A stretch of DNA of 56,003 bases from Bacteroidia bacterium (GTDB lineage: Bacteria; Bacteroidota; Bacteroidia; Chitinophagales; Chitinophagaceae): the NCBI GenBank assembly GCA_030426665.1, contig JAUHYD010000023.1, positions 1 through 56,003 of the forward strand, in the 5' to 3' direction. Made by a program: the position numbers and the translations under genes. Each line of letters starts with the position of its first letter. The stretch's first letter is position 1. A model generated the notes under the pieces. That model saw only the letters and a program-made list of their open reading frames with translations, was not told the DNA's origin and ran no database searches. Of the stretch, positions 44,351 through 53,800 are shown piece by piece.

Positions 44351-44812
44351 TTACTTTTCTTCTATGTCGGCCTGAATGTACAACATATGTATATTCCTGA
44401 CTGTATTTGCCTGAATGGTTACTGCCTTTTCCTGATGCCCTTTTTTCCCCGCCGAATTGAATGTCACTTTCATTGTTGCCGACTGACCCGGTAATATCGG
44501 ATCGTGCGGATAAGCAGCAACGGTACAACCACAAGAGGCAGAAGCAGAACTGATAACTAACGGCGTCTTGCCTGTATTAGAAAATGCGAACTCATACCCT
44601 GACACTTCCCCTTCATGCATCAAACCAAAGTTGTGCAACGTATCCTCGAATACCATTACAGGTTTTTCGGAGGCCGCAGCACCGTCAATACCATCTGCAC
44701 TATGCGGATTGTTGACAATGCTGGTCGACAAATGCTTTTCTTCTGATGTTTCCTTGTTGCCGTCCCCGCATGCTGTCAAAGCAAATAACAAAAAAATCAA
44801 ACTGCGTTTCAT
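44351..44812 (-). CDS. DUF1573 lipoprotein
   Basis: 153 residues. Lipoprotein signal with lipobox LTA-C at about residue 14. The DUF1573 domain has FGLMHEGEVSGYEFAFSNTG, ISSASASCGCTVAAY and a Gly/Lys-rich end GKKGHQEKAVTIQANT. Its role is not defined; the domain is an ASH/PapD-like beta-sandwich. Located between nusB and yajC, as commonly in this phylum. Confidence 0.92.
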   Translation of the reverse strand: MKRSLIFLLFALTACGDGNKETSEEKHLSTSIVNNPHSADGIDGAAASEKPVMVFEDTLHNFGLMHEGEVSGYEFAFSNTGKTPLVISSASASCGCTVAAYPHDPILPGQSATMKVTFNSAGKKGHQEKAVTIQANTVRNIHMLYIQADIEEK

Positions 44813-44885
44813 TCTCCTAATTACTTTATAATCAATATGAAAATTATATCTGATTTTGATTGTTTACACAAACTGAAACGCACCT

Positions 44886-45827
44886 TTATTTCCGCTTCTG
44901 CCGGTCTGTTTTCGTTACTCTATCCGCCTTAGTAAGGTCCTTCAGTATGTTATCCAATACTCCATTTACAAACTGTCCGCTTTGTGGCGTACTGTATTGC
45001 TTGCCAATATCAATATATTCGTTGATGGTTACCTTGGTAGGTATTGTAGGGAAATACAAAAACTCACATACCCCCATCTTCAACAAGAGCATATCTATAA
45101 TCGCTACGCGCTCCTTATCCCAGTTTTTTAGTTTCGGAGTTATCAACTCCATACAGTACGCTTCTTTGTCTATTACAGCCAGCAATAAGTCATGTGCATA
45201 TTCCTTTTTCTCGCCGGATAACAAACGGGAAAAGTCTGTTTTGTTTACACCGTTGCCTCTGAAAAAGTTCTGCATTAACATGATAATCAGCTCTCCATCA
45301 TCTTCCCACCCCGGCAACTCGTCTACAAAATGTTCGATGGTTGCTTCGTCGGCTATTAATTGCTTTTCCCATAAGAATTGCAATATCGCCCTGTCATCGG
45401 CAGGGGTATGCTCTTTCAGGGCACTATAGGATAGGTATTCATCAGACTTCTGTAATTTCTGAAATGCTTTTTTTACAAACCCCTCATCAATAAAACGCTC
45501 AATCTTGTCGTCATTGATTTTTTGCTGCAAAGTGGCATTAGCCAACAACTGTGCGATAAAACTATTCTCCGAAATTCGTTTGTCAGCGTTACGGTCTTCA
45601 GCCGAGGGCAAGTATCTTGAAGCTCGCTGCCGGGCATCAATATCTGCATATTGGGCAATACGAATAATATGCAAAATGGTGGCGGTGAATAAGTCAAGCA
45701 CCTGATTTAGTTTCTCATCAAGCACTCGTTCAGCACCTATTTTATTCCCCTGCGCTCCGTCGTCATGTGAAGAAAGCGTATAAAGTGTCTGCATCACTTT
45801 AACACGGATATTCCTGCGGCTTATCAT
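44886..45827 (-). CDS. nusB: Transcription antitermination factor NusB
   Basis: About 313 residues from the ATG at 45827 (MISRRNIRVKVMQTLYTL), which lies downstream of the -7 box at 45854-45861; the ATG at 45866 lies before it. Bacteroidota NusB is longer than the E. coli protein (139 residues) because of an N-terminal extension. The NusB domain is C-terminal: DKERVAIIDMLLLKMGVCEFLYFP, PTKVTINEYIDIGKQY and QFVNGVLDNILKDL. It binds boxA RNA with NusE to prevent termination, mainly in rRNA operons. First gene of the nusB-DUF1573-yajC-coaE run. Confidence 0.93.
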   Translation of the reverse strand: MISRRNIRVKVMQTLYTLSSHDDGAQGNKIGAERVLDEKLNQVLDLFTATILHIIRIAQYADIDARQRASRYLPSAEDRNADKRISENSFIAQLLANATLQQKINDDKIERFIDEGFVKKAFQKLQKSDEYLSYSALKEHTPADDRAILQFLWEKQLIADEATIEHFVDELPGWEDDGELIIMLMQNFFRGNGVNKTDFSRLLSGEKKEYAHDLLLAVIDKEAYCMELITPKLKNWDKERVAIIDMLLLKMGVCEFLYFPTIPTKVTINEYIDIGKQYSTPQSGQFVNGVLDNILKDLTKADRVTKTDRQKRK

Positions 45828-45853
45828 ATAGAAAAAGAACCAATTTTGAGGTG

Positions 45854-45861
45854 CAAAGGTA
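45854..45861 (-). promoter_or_regulatory. -7 box (TACCTTTG) of nusB
   Basis: Exact TAnnTTTG match on the minus strand, 26 bases before the nusB ATG at 45827. The -33 element is not clear. Confidence 0.55.
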
Positions 45862-45944
45862 CACAAAACAAAGCTTTAAAAGCTGTTAAATGCACGCACC
45901 TTTTTTATTAAATCAAGCCGTTTTGCGGCCCGTTAATTACTTGT

Positions 45945-45981
45945 ACAAAAAAGCCGTCCCGCATAAACTACGCGGGACGGC
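45945..45981 (-). terminator. Terminator of rpsT
   Basis: GCCGTCCCGC pairs perfectly with GCGGGACGGC around a nine-base loop, followed by six T on the minus strand. It is 21 bases after the rpsT stop. Confidence 0.93.
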
Positions 45982-46001
45982 AGCAATATCCTGAAATATA
46001 A

Positions 46002-46256
46002 TTAAGCTAAAGCGCTGATTCTCTTTGCGATACCAGATTTAAGGTTGCCGGCTTTGTTCTTATGAATAACATTGCGCTTTGCAAGCTTATCAATCATGGA
46101 AGCTACTTTACCGAAATTTGCTTCTGCTTCCGTTTTATCGGTAGTAGCCAGCAAAGAACGAATAGCATTACGAGTAGTTTTTCCGTAGTAGCGATTACGA
46201 TCACGGCGCTTTGCACTTTGACGAACGTCTTTCTTGGTTGCTTTATGATTAGCCAT
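46002..46256 (-). CDS. rpsT: 30S ribosomal protein S20
   Basis: 84 residues, the normal length. Basic helical bundle protein of the 30S subunit: [60 protein letters not shown] (S20 core NVIHKNKA). It has its own near-consensus promoter and a strong terminator, as expected for a highly expressed single gene. Confidence 0.97.
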   Translation of the reverse strand: MANHKATKKDVRQSAKRRDRNRYYGKTTRNAIRSLLATTDKTEAEANFGKVASMIDKLAKRNVIHKNKAGNLKSGIAKRISALA

Positions 46257-46279
46257 TAATTTTATTTTTTAAAGGACTG

Positions 46280-46309
46280 CAAAGGTAACAGATAATATTC
46301 GAAACCCAA
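46280..46309 (-). promoter_or_regulatory. rpsT promoter (TTG-N19-TACCTTTG)
   Basis: On the minus strand TTG (46307-46309), exactly 19 bases, then TACCTTTG (46280-46287). This is a perfect match to the Bacteroidota housekeeping consensus, 23 bases before the start codon. Confidence 0.85.
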
Positions 46310-46372
46310 AAATAAAATTATAACAAAATAAGAAAATTATCAAAAAATCGCCCTGACAGTTCAATCGCAGAC

Positions 46373-48304
46373 CTATTTATTGAGATATCTTAACGACTGA
46401 TAAGCATCTTTATTTCCTAAATCCGAAGCTTTCCTGAAGTCTTCAACGGCACGCAATGTATCGTTATTGCTGATATGCGCCAAACCCCGGTTAAAATATG
46501 CCAGCCCATCCGCATGGTCCATTTCTATCAACTTATTGTAGTCCATTATAGCACTTTCGTACCTACCTGTATATACATTAACCATTGCTCTGTTATAAAG
46601 TGGCTTTGTGAAGAACCTCGCTTTACGGATTGAACTACTAAAATCATCCAATGCCCCGGCGGTATCGCCACCCTGCCATCGCACCCACCCCCTATTGTTG
46701 TAGGCAGTTGCCATATTACTGTCCAGATTTATTGCACTATCCAGACTAGACTCTGCCAATACTTTATCGCCAATCTGAAAGTACGCCCAACCACGGTTAT
46801 TATACGCAATTGCAGAGCCGGGGTTTAACTTAATCGCCTCATTATAATCGAGAATCGCATATACCGGTTGCTTCTGTGCCTCTCCCCTCCTTATAAACGT
46901 CTTTGCATAATATGGATTAATATCCAACGACTTGTCATACTGTTCCATTGCTTCACTATTCCGGCCATTATATACGTAGTAGTCGCCCCAATGGGTATAC
47001 ACAAGATAATTGTGATTGTTGCCCGGATTCTTTGCTACTATATCAGAAAATATCGTTTCTGTATTTTCCCAGGCACTTATCCGGTTATTGGTCAATACAT
47101 AGAAAACAACAACAAAAATGCCACCCACCCAGATAAAAACGGTACGCGAACGCCCCTGCACCATAGAAAACACCTGTGCTATAATATAAAACAACCCAAA
47201 ATACGACACATAAGTATACCGCTCTGATGCGTAGGCTGCTCCTACCGTCAACAGTTGCAACATTACCGAAATACTTATCAGGAAGAATAAACCACCAAAT
47301 CTGGCTTCTTTTTGCCATGGGCTTTTTCTGTTTATCAGCCAAAATACAAACACCAAAATCGGGACAGACGCATAAAAAAGCCAGGGTAAAATGTCTTCAT
47401 TCGAATTTGGAAAGTAATGTATAGCTGAAAGCGGATAGGGCACTATCAACTTCTCAAAATAAAATGCAAGCCCACCGGTAAAAATCAAAATCCTGTTTAG
47501 CAGACCATATTCCAGCGTCACATCGTTTAATGCGCCACCGGCTTTTTGGGACATTATCGCTAATATGCCGAACAGAATGGACAATAAAAAGAACGGGAGC
47601 TTCTCCCCTATTACCCCGGCCGTTAGCTTACGTCCGCGATACCAGTCTATCAACAATAGTAAAACGGGCAATGTTACCGCCGCCGATTTTGAGAACAATG
47701 CCGTCAGAAAAAACAATCCGGATAACACCAGATGCTTCCTACGAAGTCCCAAATCGACATACCGCAAATAATACAGGAGCGACAAAAAATAAAACAGGGC
47801 ACACAACAGTCCTTTTCGCTCTGAAATCCAGGCTACCGACTCAACATGCATCGGGTGAATAGCAAAAAGGACCGCGACAATAGCACCTGCAAGCGTTTTG
47901 CCACTAAGCCTGGTAGCCAACCGGTACACCAACCACGTATTTATCAGATGAAGTACAACATTGAACAGGTGGTATGGCACCGGATTAAACTCAAACAAAC
48001 GATACTCCAGCCAAAAAGTAAGTGTCGTTAGTGGGTGATAGTTGTATTCGTAAAAGGAAGTAAATATTTCTTTAAGACCGGAGAAAGTAAAATCGCGCAA
48101 AAACGGATTCTTAAGCAAATACATGTCGTCATCAATGTGTACAATTCCATTTTGCAATGCTCTTATGTAAACCGCTGCCGTCAGGAAAAGGATAACAACA
48201 ATTGTGTACTTCGAAACTTTGCCATTAACGGCAGCTACCTGCTGTTGCTCAGTTGCCTGATGCATTTGTTCCTTTTGCCCCTTTCGCTTTTTATTTGCCG
48301 TCAT
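46373..48304 (-). CDS. Polytopic membrane protein with C-terminal TPR repeats (GT-C / O-mannosyltransferase-like)
   Basis: 643 residues. A basic Gln-rich cytosolic tail (1-30) precedes a first membrane segment and the loop NGIVHIDDDMYLLKNPFL, the acidic GT-C loop. About ten more segments follow with FAIHPMHVESVAWISERKGLL. The last 230 residues hold about six TPR units (YNNRGWAYFQIGDKVLAESS, YNNRGWVRWQGGDTAGALDD, YFNRGLAHISNNDTLRAVED). It is a paralogue of the protein at 10197-12137, sharing the same domain order. A sugar transferase role is inferred from the fold; TPR units may dock a partner. The neighbour is the M1 peptidase gene. Confidence 0.82.
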   Translation of the reverse strand: MTANKKRKGQKEQMHQATEQQQVAAVNGKVSKYTIVVILFLTAAVYIRALQNGIVHIDDDMYLLKNPFLRDFTFSGLKEIFTSFYEYNYHPLTTLTFWLEYRLFEFNPVPYHLFNVVLHLINTWLVYRLATRLSGKTLAGAIVAVLFAIHPMHVESVAWISERKGLLCALFYFLSLLYYLRYVDLGLRRKHLVLSGLFFLTALFSKSAAVTLPVLLLLIDWYRGRKLTAGVIGEKLPFFLLSILFGILAIMSQKAGGALNDVTLEYGLLNRILIFTGGLAFYFEKLIVPYPLSAIHYFPNSNEDILPWLFYASVPILVFVFWLINRKSPWQKEARFGGLFFLISISVMLQLLTVGAAYASERYTYVSYFGLFYIIAQVFSMVQGRSRTVFIWVGGIFVVVFYVLTNNRISAWENTETIFSDIVAKNPGNNHNYLVYTHWGDYYVYNGRNSEAMEQYDKSLDINPYYAKTFIRRGEAQKQPVYAILDYNEAIKLNPGSAIAYNNRGWAYFQIGDKVLAESSLDSAINLDSNMATAYNNRGWVRWQGGDTAGALDDFSSSIRKARFFTKPLYNRAMVNVYTGRYESAIMDYNKLIEMDHADGLAYFNRGLAHISNNDTLRAVEDFRKASDLGNKDAYQSLRYLNK

Positions 48305-48333
48305 AGTCTACGCTTTACACATCAAACAAACAT

Positions 48334-49977
48334 CTATTTCTTTATGGAAATCAAATAGTCATCAGAAAAATTGATATTAAATCCTTTTTGCCATTTTATC
48401 TGCTGCCAATCACTGCCCGGGCGTATAGTGGTTGTGTACTTTCCCGAGCTAACCTGTATCGGCAATGAAAAACCGGGTACTACTTCCTCAAATCTGAAAT
48501 GGAGCTGCTCATCCTTTATGTAATACGCCAGCACCGGTAAGTTTTTTCTACGGAGATATTGCTCAAAGAAAGCATCCAGTTTCAACCCTGTCTTTTTCGA
48601 AATATATCGCTCAACTTCGGCAGTCGTCACAATTCCATGATAAAACTCCTGACCCAACCCGCGCAACATCTGTCTGAATTTTTCGTCACCCGACATTGCG
48701 CGTATCATGTGCATGATGGCAGCCCCCTTCTCATAAATATCTCCTGAGCCACCTGCGTTAACACCATAATCATCTATCAGCGGAGCTCTGTTTTCAATAT
48801 TAGTTCGCAACCCTTTACTGTATTTAATTCCGCTCTCCCTGCCAAGCAAACACTCCGTAAAAAGCGACTCTGAATACGACGTTATCCCTTCATGAATCCA
48901 GTTATCTGCCATATCGCCTGCTGTAACATTGTTACCAAACCACTCATGGCCACTCTCGTGAATAATGATGTAGTCCCATGCCAGACCCTTACCTGTTTCT
49001 GAGCGGTCTTTGCCTTTATACCCCATCTGATATTTGTTGCCATATGCGATAGCACTCTGATGCTCCATGCCCAGGTACGGAGCTTCTACGAGCTTATACC
49101 CATCTTCATAAAACGGATATGGTCCCATCCAGTACTCAAAACACCGTAACATATTTTTTACCACTGCAAAGTGTTCCCGGGCTCTCTTTTCATTGTATTT
49201 AAGGGCGTAATAGTCAATGTTCAGACGTCCCTTTTCACCCATGAGCGTATCTGACCAATGCGCATAATCTCCTATATAAAAAGTAACATCGTAGTTGTTG
49301 ATGGGGTTCTTAACTTCCCAATAGTAGGTAACATTACCATCACGCCGGGAGGAGCTCACTAATCGACCATTACCTATAGCCTGAAGTGTGTCCGGCACAG
49401 TGTACTCCATACGCATCCCGTTGTCCGGCTCGTCCCACTGAGCATCCTTACATGGCCACCATACGCTGGCTCCAAGTCCCTGACATGACACCGCGTCCCA
49501 CTCGTTACCCAAGCTATCCTTACCCCAACTTACACCTCCGTCCCAGGGTGGATTTTTGGCACTTCTGGGCACACCGTGATAATATAACACTACTGAATAA
49601 ACACTATCCTTCGCCATCGTATGAAACGGATACTCCACCCACCATACATTACCCTCTTGGGTAATTCTTGCCTTCTTTAACACAGGTGACATCAGAGAAG
49701 GTGTCACCATTACGCTATCCAGCACCAGCGGCTTTTGTAAATCTATTTGCATGCTGTCTGTTGCATTGCCGGTAACTTCAAAAAACAGCTGGTTGCGCCC
49801 GGCAACTGAATGTTGCAACAAATCAAAGTCAACTGAAAGGTGATAGCGTTTCACATCCCACCAACTTCTTCCGCTTCCGTTGGATCCACGCAAAGTATCG
49901 GCATGTGTATAAGCAGATACCGAACCCGGCACAAAATTCATAAATACCAAAACTGCGGCAATTATATACCTGAACAT
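48334..49977 (-). CDS. M1-family metallopeptidase
   Basis: About 547 residues from the ATG at 49977, where a signal peptide begins (MFRYIIAAVLVFMNFV..SVSA). The zinc site is HESGH (residues 340-344) with the second Glu 19 positions after the last His in WIHEGITSY, the HEXXH-x18-E pattern of M1. The LGMEHQ segment before it replaces the usual GAMEN exopeptidase motif. Domain order is N-terminal beta-saddle, thermolysin-like catalytic domain, then a short C-terminal part. It cuts residues from peptide N-termini in the periplasm or outside the cell. Substrate range is unknown. Confidence 0.93.
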   Translation of the reverse strand: MFRYIIAAVLVFMNFVPGSVSAYTHADTLRGSNGSGRSWWDVKRYHLSVDFDLLQHSVAGRNQLFFEVTGNATDSMQIDLQKPLVLDSVMVTPSLMSPVLKKARITQEGNVWWVEYPFHTMAKDSVYSVVLYYHGVPRSAKNPPWDGGVSWGKDSLGNEWDAVSCQGLGASVWWPCKDAQWDEPDNGMRMEYTVPDTLQAIGNGRLVSSSRRDGNVTYYWEVKNPINNYDVTFYIGDYAHWSDTLMGEKGRLNIDYYALKYNEKRAREHFAVVKNMLRCFEYWMGPYPFYEDGYKLVEAPYLGMEHQSAIAYGNKYQMGYKGKDRSETGKGLAWDYIIIHESGHEWFGNNVTAGDMADNWIHEGITSYSESLFTECLLGRESGIKYSKGLRTNIENRAPLIDDYGVNAGGSGDIYEKGAAIMHMIRAMSGDEKFRQMLRGLGQEFYHGIVTTAEVERYISKKTGLKLDAFFEQYLRRKNLPVLAYYIKDEQLHFRFEEVVPGFSLPIQVSSGKYTTTIRPGSDWQQIKWQKGFNINFSDDYLISIKK

Positions 49978-50125
49978 GTCGCAATATACTCCGATAACAA
50001 TAAATACACCATTCTGCGGGGTGGATTTTCTAAGGGATATGCAACAAAACACCAGCTACCAAAAACAAAAATGGTACTTGCTGATGCAAATACCATTTTG
50101 AAAAACTTGAGATTAATCCTAAAAA

Positions 50126-51484
50126 CTACTGGATACTTACTAGCTCTACATCAAAAATCAACACCGAGTTTGGTTTTATAGCCGGTGCAGGACTTTGAGG
50201 TCCGTATGCTAACCCGGAAGGAATGAAAAAAGTTGCTTTACTTCCAATATTCAGCAATTGCACACCTTCGTCCCAACCACGTATAACACGACCGGCACCA
50301 AGCGGAAATTCGAACGGTTGCACATGCTTGAATTTAGGGTCGATATTTGAGTCAAATACGGTACCATCCAAGGTATACCCTGTATAGTTCATCGAAACTT
50401 TCTTTCCCTTAGCAGCATTGTCTCCAAGCCCTTTTTGAGAAATACTATAGTACAACCCGGATTCAGTCTTCGTGGCTTTGATGTCATTCTTTTTCAGATA
50501 ATCCTGAATCAGCTTGTCATCTATTTTCGCCTGCTCAGCAGGAGCCAACTGAGGCTGGTTTCCCGCAACGGCAGGAGCGTCTTCGATATCCAGCAACTCT
50601 ACTTCAAATATCAAAATTGAGTTTGGTGGAATCTGCGGACTTCTGTCCTGAGCACCGTAGGCAAGTGTGGAAGGAATATAAAGTTTCCCTTTGCCACCTT
50701 TGCTAAACAGCAACATACCTTCGTCCCAACCCTTTATGACATTACCCTTACCGATAACTACAGAAAAAGGAGTCGGGTGTTTGAAAGCACTATCGGTATT
50801 TGAATCGAACACAGTACCATCAAGCAACATTCCAGTATAATTAACTGTCAATTTCTGACCAGCCTTTGCCTTTTCACCGGTTCCCTTGTTACTAACAGTA
50901 TAGTACAGGCCAGACTCAGTTTTGGTTGCCTTGATTTTGTTTTTCGAAAAATACTTCTTCAGTAGTTTTTCATCAATAGCACCCTGCTTGGCAGTTTGGG
51001 CTGCCTGATATTTGGCCTCCTCTTCTTCCGTACGGACACTTACTGCCTGTATCTCATAAATCATCATTTCCACTTCGCCCAACTTAGACTGCGGGGGAAC
51101 ATTGCCCGCCTTCCGCATCAGGTCCATAGGCACATGAAACACAGCGCTATCACCGGCTACCAACAGCATAAAGCCTTCCATCATATCTCCTTCATACTTT
51201 GTAGGAGCAATCTTCACCGGAACAGGGCTTGTAGCACTAAACATTTTACGCGAGTCAAATGTCAGGCTATCATCCATGTAAACATGAATGTACAGCTCCA
51301 TATGATCTCCCACCGCAGCACGTTTTTTACCGTCGCCATGTTTAATAATCTTGTATTCTATACCACTTGGCAGCACAGTAAATCCATCTTTGGTTTTCTT
51401 GCCATCATTCTGGGCGTCAGCGGTACCAACCATACCGACTGCCAACAACATGGGGAGCAGGGCTTTTCTTAATATCAACTTCAT
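50126..51484 (-). CDS. Periplasmic peptidyl-prolyl isomerase with three FKBP-like domains
   Basis: 452 residues. Signal peptide (about 1-24, GTADA-Q). Three FKBP-type units follow: a degenerate one (about 38-150: SGIEYKIIKHGDGKK then EGFMLLVAGDSAVF), a canonical one (about 195-303: TESGLYYTVSNKGTGEKA, VNYTGMLLDGTVFDSN, GWDEGMLLFSKGGKGKLYIPS, AYGAQ) and another canonical one (about 340-452: TESGLYYSISQKG, MNYTGYTLDGTVFDSN, GWDEGVQLL, AYGPQ). It catalyses cis/trans isomerisation of Xaa-Pro bonds, helping envelope protein folding. The next gene upstream encodes a close relative. Confidence 0.93.
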   Translation of the reverse strand: MKLILRKALLPMLLAVGMVGTADAQNDGKKTKDGFTVLPSGIEYKIIKHGDGKKRAAVGDHMELYIHVYMDDSLTFDSRKMFSATSPVPVKIAPTKYEGDMMEGFMLLVAGDSAVFHVPMDLMRKAGNVPPQSKLGEVEMMIYEIQAVSVRTEEEEAKYQAAQTAKQGAIDEKLLKKYFSKNKIKATKTESGLYYTVSNKGTGEKAKAGQKLTVNYTGMLLDGTVFDSNTDSAFKHPTPFSVVIGKGNVIKGWDEGMLLFSKGGKGKLYIPSTLAYGAQDRSPQIPPNSILIFEVELLDIEDAPAVAGNQPQLAPAEQAKIDDKLIQDYLKKNDIKATKTESGLYYSISQKGLGDNAAKGKKVSMNYTGYTLDGTVFDSNIDPKFKHVQPFEFPLGAGRVIRGWDEGVQLLNIGSKATFFIPSGLAYGPQSPAPAIKPNSVLIFDVELVSIQ

Positions 51485-51542
51485 TTATAAAATTAATGTT
51501 TACGTAAATACAAAATTTTCAAAAGGCGCGAAGCCTGGCACT

Positions 51543-52508
51543 CTACTTATTAGGTGATGCTTCCACATTAGTGATCTCCACATCAAACATCATTACTGCG
51601 TTAGCAGGAATGTTAGGGTTAGGACTATTAGGTCCGTAAGCCAGTGGAGAAGGAATATAAAGTGTTGCTTTTGCACCTTTCTTCAGCAGCATTGCACCTT
51701 CATCCATTCCGGGAATCATCTGCCCCATACCTACAGGGAACACTAGTGGCTCAGATTTTCCACCTCTTTTTGCAAGAATCTCAGGGTCAACGTTTGAATC
51801 AAATATTGTACCGTCAAGTAATTTACCGGTATACATCATACTCACCGTCTGCCCTTTCTGAATCTGAGCACCTGAACCCGCTTTCTGGATAGTATAGTAC
51901 AAGCCAGATGCAGTCTTCTGAGGATGAATATTGTTTTTAGCGAAGTAATCCTGAAGTATCTGGTCGTCAATCGGAGCCTGTTGGGCTTTCTGCTCTTCCA
52001 TTTTCTTCATTTCTTCTTCCTGTAGCGCCTGCATCTTCTTGTTATACTCCTCTTCTGACTGAATAGATACAACAGATAAGTTCAATACGATCTTGTTTCC
52101 GGGCTTCAACCACTCCGGCGTACGGCTCAGCTGATCTTCAGGAATAGTCTTTAATATAGAATCGCAAGACACATTTAACACCGCGCTATCACCTTCCGAC
52201 ATAAACGGTAAAACCGCCTGCCATTGTCCGCTGGCAACAAATGAGTCAACACGCATTGCACCCGGCCTACCTTGCTTCCAAGTATCATTGAGCACCATTG
52301 TGTCTACTTTGGCAATCAGGTGAAACTCTACTATCTCACCGACTTCCGGAGTCTTACCCTCTACATCTTTTGCAATCTTGTATTCAAATCCATTTAATGG
52401 CTTGAACGTACCGCCATCACTACTGCCACCTTCGCTTTTACTGTTGCATGCAGAAAACCCTAATGTTGCTGCGCCCAGTAACGCAATTGATATTATCCTC
52501 GTTGTCAT
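51543..52508 (-). CDS. FKBP-type peptidyl-prolyl isomerase, lipoprotein
   Basis: About 321 residues from the ATG at 52508 (MTTRIISIALLGAATLG, lipobox FSA-C); the frame is open upstream but that part lies in the end of nrnA. One degenerate FKBP-like unit (about 30-150) precedes a canonical one (about 205-321: SGLYYTIQKAGSGAQI, MMYTGKLLDGTIFDSN, VFPVGMGQMIPGMDEGAMLL, LAYGPNSPNPNIPANAVM). It is anchored to a membrane and acts in the periplasm on envelope proteins. It shares the degenerate-plus-canonical layout with its neighbour, so the pair arose by duplication. Confidence 0.93.
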   Translation of the reverse strand: MTTRIISIALLGAATLGFSACNSKSEGGSSDGGTFKPLNGFEYKIAKDVEGKTPEVGEIVEFHLIAKVDTMVLNDTWKQGRPGAMRVDSFVASGQWQAVLPFMSEGDSAVLNVSCDSILKTIPEDQLSRTPEWLKPGNKIVLNLSVVSIQSEEEYNKKMQALQEEEMKKMEEQKAQQAPIDDQILQDYFAKNNIHPQKTASGLYYTIQKAGSGAQIQKGQTVSMMYTGKLLDGTIFDSNVDPEILAKRGGKSEPLVFPVGMGQMIPGMDEGAMLLKKGAKATLYIPSPLAYGPNSPNPNIPANAVMMFDVEITNVEASPNK

Positions 52509-52554
52509 GTTTGCTTTTTTTCTGATTTTAGTTATTATGTTATTAGTTATGTAA

Positions 52555-53580
52555 TTATTGGGGGTGAATATCCGACAAAATTTTCTTAAAATATAAAATT
52601 GTTTCATCAAAACTAGATTTTGACCTGCCTCCGGATGCGTTGAAATGACCGCCACCTTCAAAATAAGTCCGGGCAAACTTACTTACATCGAAGTCTCCTT
52701 TACTTCTGAACGACATTTTCACTTCGTCTCCACGCTCTGTAATTAATGTTGCAAACCTGATGCCGGCAATGCTAAGCGGGTAATTTACCAACCCCTCAGT
52801 ATCGCCATTACGCACATTAAACAGATTCATATCCTTTCGGGACAAGCGAATTAATGCAGCATTGTACTTATGGAATATTTCCATACGCTCAATTAATACG
52901 TATCCCAAAAACCGCATTCTGCTCTCACTCCAGGAGTCATAAACCGCCTGATGGATGGTAGTATGGTCGATATTCCTCGTCAACAAATCAGCCACCATCA
53001 AATGGACACTGGCAGTAGTAGCCGGAAACTTAAACGAACCGGTATCCGTCATAACACCTGTATACAGGCACTTGCCAATGTCGGAATTAATCATAGTGTT
53101 ATCGCCACACAAATTTATGTAATCGTATACCATTTCGCAGGTACTGCTCTTATCTGGCATACTCATCCCATAATCCCAAACGTCCTTCGGAAAGAGATGA
53201 TGGTCAATCAAAATCTTGGGCTGCGTAGCATCTGCCAATGGTTGCTCAATGTGCTTGGTCCTGCTAAAGTCATTGAAGTCAAGACAAAATACCACATCAG
53301 ACTGCTTTAGTAATTTATCTGCCAAATCACCTTGTTGCTCGTAGTTAAGCAACTTATCCGTCCCCGGCATCCATCTTAGAAAATCTGGAACCTCGCTCGG
53401 CGAAACTGCCGTAACAGAATGACCCTTTGCTGTTAGGTAATGATACAAACCCAACATACTACCTATTGCATCGCCATCCGGCTTGTGATGGGTAGTAATA
53501 AAAACCTTGGCCGGCGCTTGTAATAAGGGATGCGATTCTTGTATGGGCAACATATCTTTTAATTCCGTTGTCAACAACAT
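52555..53580 (-). CDS. nrnA: DHH-family oligoribonuclease / pAp phosphatase
   Basis: 341 residues. DHH phosphoesterase motifs are TTHHKPDGDAIGS (motif I), FCLDFND (motif II), the DHH signature ILIDHHLF and the DHHA1 domain motif YFEGGGHFNASGGR (GGGH). Such proteins degrade nano-RNA and dephosphorylate pAp with Mn2+ in the cytoplasm. It is divergent from ndk and leads the run that ends with the FKBP genes. A near-perfect promoter lies 21 bases upstream. Confidence 0.92.
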   Translation of the reverse strand: MLLTTELKDMLPIQESHPLLQAPAKVFITTHHKPDGDAIGSMLGLYHYLTAKGHSVTAVSPSEVPDFLRWMPGTDKLLNYEQQGDLADKLLKQSDVVFCLDFNDFSRTKHIEQPLADATQPKILIDHHLFPKDVWDYGMSMPDKSSTCEMVYDYINLCGDNTMINSDIGKCLYTGVMTDTGSFKFPATTASVHLMVADLLTRNIDHTTIHQAVYDSWSESRMRFLGYVLIERMEIFHKYNAALIRLSRKDMNLFNVRNGDTEGLVNYPLSIAGIRFATLITERGDEVKMSFRSKGDFDVSKFARTYFEGGGHFNASGGRSKSSFDETILYFKKILSDIHPQ

Positions 53581-53600
53581 TGCGACAAATAAACGGCATG

Positions 53601-53630
53601 CAAAAATATGGTTTCCGCTTGTTCTGCCAA
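53601..53630 (-). promoter_or_regulatory. nrnA promoter (TTG-N19-TATTTTTG)
   Basis: On the minus strand TTG (53628-53630), exactly 19 bases, then TATTTTTG (53601-53608), a full match to the Bacteroidota consensus. It ends 20 bases before the ATG. Confidence 0.8.
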
Positions 53631-53800
53631 ATGTAAAATGTTAAAAATGAAAAATATAATCAAGTATTATAGATTACAGGCATTACGCCGCCTGAATAAA
53701 CCATTTTTCTCAAGTTCTCATTCAACTTATTCTTTTTTTAACGATTACATTTTAATCAGCATTACTTTTTGATTTAACTTGCGCTCTCAAATAAATAAAC

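Noticed and set aside
44860..45429. 189-codon frame on the plus strand opposite nusB
   Set aside because: Antisense to a clear core gene; composition is dominated by Ser, Phe and Cys as expected from a reversed coding strand.
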